Notes under the pieces: model-generated
What the model was told of the DNA's origin: nothing
Databases searched by the model: none
Seen by the model: the letters and a program-made list of their open reading frames with translations, nothing else
Source of the DNA: Pseudomonadota bacterium
GTDB lineage: Bacteria; Pseudomonadota; Gammaproteobacteria; UBA5335
Assembly: GCA_021783685.1 (NCBI GenBank)
Contig: JAJXTQ010000062.1
Location: 1-8,609 of the forward strand
Length of the DNA stretch: 8,609 nucleotides
Reading direction: 5' to 3'
Translations under genes and position numbers: made by a program
In this document: positions 5,829 to 8,609 of the stretch, piece after piece
Position numbering within the stretch: position 1 is the stretch's first letter
Layout: every line of letters starts with the position of its first letter

Positions 5829-6308
5829 TCAATCCGCCGTCAGCAGCGCCGAAACGATCGCGGCAATGCCCTCGCCGCGACCCGTGAAGCCCAGCTTCTC
5901 GGTGGTCTTGCCCTTGACGCTGACGGCGCCCTTCTCCACGCCCAGCGCCGCCGCCAGCGCGGTGCGCATGGCATCGACATAGGGGGCGATTTTCGGCTGC
6001 TGCGCCACCACCGTGCAGTCGAGATTGCCCAGACGCCATCCCTCCGCCCGCACCCGCGCCCAGGCGGCGTCGAGCAGGCGCATGCTGTCGGCGCCGCGAT
6101 AGCGTTCGTCGGTATCCGGGAACATCGCCCCGATGTCGCCCAACCCGGCGGCGCCGAGCAGCGCATCGATGACCGCGTGGGTCAGCACGTCGGCATCCGA
6201 GTGGCCCGCCAGGCCCAGCGGATATTCGATGGCGACGCCCGCCAGGATCAGCTTGCGCCCCGCCACCAGCGCATGCACGTCGAAACCTTGCCCCACCCGG
6301 ATCCGCAT
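5829..6308 (-). CDS. ispF: 2-C-methyl-D-erythritol 2,4-cyclodiphosphate synthase IspF
   Basis: The MEP-pathway enzyme that cyclises CDP-methylerythritol 2-phosphate to MEcPP with release of CMP; it works as a cytoplasmic homotrimer. The 159-aa length is standard. Metal ligands are visible as D10 and H12 in GQGFDVH and H44 in DADVLTH, and the nucleotide/substrate region includes [11 protein letters not shown] (57-67). The C-terminal signature [18 protein letters not shown] (132-149) is intact. The ATG at 6308 shares one base with the ispD stop (TGATG). The gene is followed 8 bases later by ccmA. Confidence 0.97.
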   Translation of the reverse strand: MRIRVGQGFDVHALVAGRKLILAGVAIEYPLGLAGHSDADVLTHAVIDALLGAAGLGDIGAMFPDTDERYRGADSMRLLDAAWARVRAEGWRLGNLDCTVVAQQPKIAPYVDAMRTALAAALGVEKGAVSVKGKTTEKLGFTGRGEGIAAIVSALLTAD

Positions 6309-7009
6309 CACCACCGTCCCTGTTGTTTGAGGATGGCCTCCGCCAGCGCGAGGTCGCCCTGCTCCGTCACTTTCATGTTGCCGGCCGAGCCGGCGATCAG
6401 GCGCGGGCGCAGGCCCAGCGCTTCCACCGCCGCCGATTCGTCGGTGATCGCGGCAAAGCCGGTGCCGCCGGCCACGCCGTCGAGCGCCCGGCGCAGCACG
6501 TCGAGCCGGAACATCTGCGGCGTGAGCGCGCGCCAGAGTCCGGTGCGATCCACCGTCTCCGCAACCCGCCCCTCCTGCTCGCGCTTGACGGTATCGGCAA
6601 GCGGCGCCGCCAGCAGGCCGCCATCCTCGTCGAGCGCGCCGTCGATCAGCGCGGCAAGGTCGCCCGCGCCCAGACACGGACGCGCGGCATCGTGCACCAG
6701 CACCCAGGTCCGCTCGGGATTGGGCACCGCATCGGCGAGCGCATGCACGCCGTTGCGGACCGTTTCGGCGCGCGTCGCCCCCCCTGCGGCAAGCACTTCA
6801 CAATGCTGCGGCAGGTCGAGCGCCTGCGCATGCGTATCGCCCGGCGCCACGACGACGAGAATGCCCTGCACCCGCGCATCCGCGGCAAGCGCGGCCACGG
6901 ACCATTCGAGCAGGGTCCGCGGTCCGAGGGAAAGATATTGCTTGGGGCGATCCACGCGCATGCGCACGCCGGTCCCCGCGGCGGGGATCAAGCCGACGAT
7001 CTGATTCAA
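6308..7009 (-). CDS. ispD: 2-C-methyl-D-erythritol 4-phosphate cytidylyltransferase IspD
   Basis: Transfers CMP from CTP to methylerythritol 4-phosphate, the step before IspE and IspF in the MEP isoprenoid pathway. The 233-aa cytoplasmic protein has the glycine-rich loop [10 protein letters not shown] with PKQYLSL (8-28), VHDAARP (105-111), PLADTVK (136-142), TPQMFR (163-168), TDESAAVE (189-196) and NMKVT with K213. All are expected catalytic or binding segments. The start codon is TTG (7009-7007): a stop codon lies in frame four codons upstream, GAAGGG provides a ribosome binding site, and the N-terminal strand begins right there. It heads the ispDF-ccmABCD operon and is divergent from mfd. 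Confidence 0.96.
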   Translation of the reverse strand: MNQIVGLIPAAGTGVRMRVDRPKQYLSLGPRTLLEWSVAALAADARVQGILVVVAPGDTHAQALDLPQHCEVLAAGGATRAETVRNGVHALADAVPNPERTWVLVHDAARPCLGAGDLAALIDGALDEDGGLLAAPLADTVKREQEGRVAETVDRTGLWRALTPQMFRLDVLRRALDGVAGGTGFAAITDESAAVEALGLRPRLIAGSAGNMKVTEQGDLALAEAILKQQGRW

Positions 7010-7044
7010 TGCAGCCCTTCAATAGATGATTTGTCTCCGGTTCC

Positions 7045-7050
7045 TATAAT
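7045..7050 (+). promoter_or_regulatory. -10 element for mfd (probable leaderless transcript)
   Basis: A perfect TATAAT ends 7 bases before the mfd ATG at 7058, so the predicted transcription start is at or one base before the ATG. No good -35 is seen at 16-18 bp spacing and there is no extended TG. The absence of any Shine-Dalgarno sequence before the ATG fits a leaderless mRNA. Confidence 0.55.
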
Positions 7051-7051
7051 A
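7046..7051 (-). promoter_or_regulatory. -10 element for the ispDF-ccmABCD operon
   Basis: The minus strand reads TATTAT at 7051-7046, lying over the mfd TATAAT. The predicted start near 7039 would give a leader of about 30 bases before the ispD TTG, containing its GAAGGG site. The -35 region is weak. This is the only promoter-like sequence in the 48-base gap for this direction. Confidence 0.45.
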
Positions 7052-7057
7052 CCGGCG

Positions 7058-8609
7058 ATGCAACAATCTCCCGAGTCCGGCGCCGTCCCGCCGCTTCCGC
7101 CGCAGATTTCGCCGCCGATTCCGCCGCAATGGACGACGCTGCGAACGGGCCAGCGTTACGCCATCCCCCGGCCGCCGGGGTCCGGCGATGCCCTGCTGCT
7201 GGCCCGGTTCGCGATCGAAGGGAAATCGGCAGGCCGGTCCACCGTGCTCGTCTGCGCCGACGCGCTCGACGCGCAGCGGCTTGCCGAGGAGTTGCGCGTC
7301 TTCGCGCCGACCCTGTCGGTCTGCGCCTTCCCCGACTGGGAAACGCTGCCCTACGACACGATTTCGCCGCACCCCGACCTGATTTCGGAACGGCTGCAAA
7401 CCCTGTACCGCCTTTCCCACGGCGGGGGGATCGACGTCCTCGTCACCGCGGCGACCACGGCGCTGGCGCGCCTCGCCCCCCCCGAATTCCTCGCCGGCCG
7501 CAGTTTCTTCCTGCGCCAAGGGGAGGACCTCGATGCCGACCGGCTGCGCGACCAGATGGTGCTTGCCGGCTACCAGGCCGTCTCGCAAGTCGTCGCACCG
7601 GGCGAGTTCGCCGTGCGTGGCAGCCTGATCGACCTCTATCCGACCGGCTCGGCGGTGCCCTACCGGATCGATCTCGCGGACACGCTCATCGATTCGATTC
7701 GCGCGTTCGACCCCGACACCCAGCGCAGCCTCTATCCCGTACCCGAAATCCGGATGCTGCCGGGCCGGGAGTTCCCGTTCGATGAGGTGGCGCGCACGGC
7801 GTTTCGCGGCCGCTGGCGGGAAACCTTCGAAGGCGACCCGAGCCGCTCGCCGGTGTATCGCGATGCCGGCAACGGCATGGCCTCGGCGGGGATCGAATAC
7901 TACCTGCCGCTCTTCTTCGAGCGCTGCGCGACGCTGTTCGACTATCTGCCGGACACCGCGCGGATCGCCCTGCACGGCGAGGTCGCGGCGGCCTGTCGGC
8001 AATTCCGGACCGAAACCGCGGAACGACACCGATTCCTGTCGCGTGACGCGCAGCGGCCGTGCCTCGATCCGGATCGGCTGTACCTGGGGACGGATGATTT
8101 TTTCCTCGCCCTCAAGCCGCATGCGCAGCTTGCCGTTGCGCCCGCCCGGCCCCCCGACGCAGACGGTCACACCTCCATTCCCCCTCTCCCCCCTCCGGGG
8201 GGAGAGGGTCGGGGTGAAGGGGGCGTATTTGCACCCCTCCCCGACCTCACCGTCGACCGCAAGGCCGCGGACCCCCTGCATCGGCTGCGACGCTGGTGCG
8301 ACGCATTCCCGGGCCCTGTCCTGATCTCGGCCGACTCCCACGGTCGCCGCGAAACCGTTGCCCAACTGTTCCGCGATCATGATTTCGCCGTCCAGGACTG
8401 CGCGAGCGTGGCGGAATTCTTCGCGTCGCCGCGCGACGACCACACGCCGTCGGCAACGCTGACGGTCTCGCCCTTGCACCAGGGATTCTGCGTTCCGGGG
8501 ATCGAAGCCCCCTTCGCCATCGTCACCGAAGCGGAGCTCTACGCCAGCAATCCGAACCGTCAGCGCGGACGCGGGCGCGAGCGCGCCTCCAACGTCGAGG
8601 CCATGGTGC
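7058..8609 (+). CDS. mfd: Transcription-repair coupling factor Mfd, N-terminal part (partial)
   Basis: Mfd removes RNA polymerase stalled at DNA lesions and recruits UvrA. The frame is open from the ATG at 7058 to the window end: 517 codons of a protein that is about 1150 aa in full. The UvrB-like module is visible: degenerate P-loop region RPPGSGDALLLARFAI, FPDWETLPYDTISPHPDLIS, the D2/D1b segment GEFAVRGSLIDLYPTG, and GIEYYLPLFF. The D3 region begins LPDLTVDRKAADPLHRL, and the last residues (ASNVEAMV) approach the RNA polymerase interaction domain. The helicase motor is beyond the edge. The N-terminus is extended and proline-rich (PPLPPQISPPIPPQ). Residues 375-389 (PPLPPPGGEGRGEGG) are encoded by a palindromic repeat inserted in frame just before D3. 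No ribosome binding site is seen. Confidence 0.95.
   Translation, partial: MQQSPESGAVPPLPPQISPPIPPQWTTLRTGQRYAIPRPPGSGDALLLARFAIEGKSAGRSTVLVCADALDAQRLAEELRVFAPTLSVCAFPDWETLPYDTISPHPDLISERLQTLYRLSHGGGIDVLVTAATTALARLAPPEFLAGRSFFLRQGEDLDADRLRDQMVLAGYQAVSQVVAPGEFAVRGSLIDLYPTGSAVPYRIDLADTLIDSIRAFDPDTQRSLYPVPEIRMLPGREFPFDEVARTAFRGRWRETFEGDPSRSPVYRDAGNGMASAGIEYYLPLFFERCATLFDYLPDTARIALHGEVAAACRQFRTETAERHRFLSRDAQRPCLDPDRLYLGTDDFFLALKPHAQLAVAPARPPDADGHTSIPPLPPPGGEGRGEGGVFAPLPDLTVDRKAADPLHRLRRWCDAFPGPVLISADSHGRRETVAQLFRDHDFAVQDCASVAEFFASPRDDHTPSATLTVSPLHQGFCVPGIEAPFAIVTEAELYASNPNRQRGRGRERASNVEAMV
7088..7128 (+). repeat. mfd: Short tandem repeat encoding the proline-rich Mfd N-terminus
   Basis: A 17-base unit (CCGCCGCTTCCGCCGCA, 7088-7104) recurs 24 bases later with one mismatch (CCGCCGATTCCGCCGCA, 7112-7128). 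Both lie in the same frame and yield PPLPPQ and PPIPPQ. It probably arose by a 24-base (eight-codon) slippage duplication, in frame and ahead of the conserved Mfd domain. Confidence 0.7.
8180..8223 (-). repeat. Palindromic repeat copy inside mfd
   Basis: A perfect 12-bp stem, CCCTCTCCCCCC (8182-8193) and GGGGGGAGAGGG (8197-8208), surrounds a 3-base loop. The flanking bases read CCCCCTTCACCCCGA on the minus strand, like the CCCTCACCCCCG flank of the copy at 3507-3544. It is the same element in opposite orientation, here lying within a coding region without breaking the frame. Confidence 0.85.

Noticed and set aside
7019..8479. 486-codon minus-strand open frame opposite mfd
   Set aside because: It is the antisense shadow of mfd. 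Its TPTLSPRRGERG segment is merely the palindromic repeat read on the other strand.
1..8609. tRNA, rRNA, CRISPR array, transposase or phage genes
   Set aside because: None was seen. Apart from the two palindromic repeat copies and the short mfd repeat, no repeated array or mobile-element gene is visible.

Overview
The window looks like chromosomal DNA from a high-GC proteobacterium, most likely a betaproteobacterium. The pointers are GC-rich codon usage, System I cytochrome c maturation, separate ispD and ispF genes beside mfd (a layout I associate with Betaproteobacteria), and two copies of a CCCTCTCCC/GGGAGAGGG palindromic repeat common in that group. No species can be named from sequence alone.

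Left part (1-3480): a divergent respiratory locus built around a C-family (cbb3-like) heme-copper oxidase. Reading leftward from about 2.0 kb are a 101-aa two-helix membrane protein, a 35-aa single-helix membrane protein, a 468-aa CcoN-like catalytic subunit, and the first 18 codons of the next gene (probably the cytochrome c subunit, running off the left edge). Reading rightward from 2689 are a 97-aa CcoS-like membrane protein and a 161-aa membrane-anchored monoheme cytochrome c. A gene-poor divergent region of about 680 bases (2013-2688) separates the arms. It holds a strong sigma70-type promoter firing leftward, a perfect 16-bp palindrome and a pair of near-identical 10-mers. The catalytic subunit keeps the metal-binding histidines and the cbb3 active-site tyrosine, but is unusual around the position where canonical CcoN has a conserved glutamate, and it has some NorB-like sequence around helix 10.

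Middle and right part (3481-7009, minus strand): a tightly packed operon ispD-ispF-ccmA-ccmB-ccmC-ccmD. Junctions overlap by 1-4 bases or are separated by 7-8 bases. It joins two isoprenoid-precursor (MEP pathway) enzymes to the heme-export module of cytochrome c maturation. ccmE and ccmFGHI are absent here, because the operon ends at a palindromic repeat facing the convergent cytochrome c gene. The Ccm products would be needed to mature the c-type cytochromes made by the left-hand locus.

Right edge (7058-8609, plus strand): the first 517 codons of mfd, the transcription-repair coupling factor, divergent from ispD across a 48-base gap with overlapping, oppositely directed -10 elements. mfd has no visible ribosome binding site and its -10 lies 7 bases before the ATG, so it is probably translated from a leaderless mRNA. 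A copy of the palindromic repeat sits in frame inside mfd and adds a Pro/Gly/Glu-rich insert between two domains.
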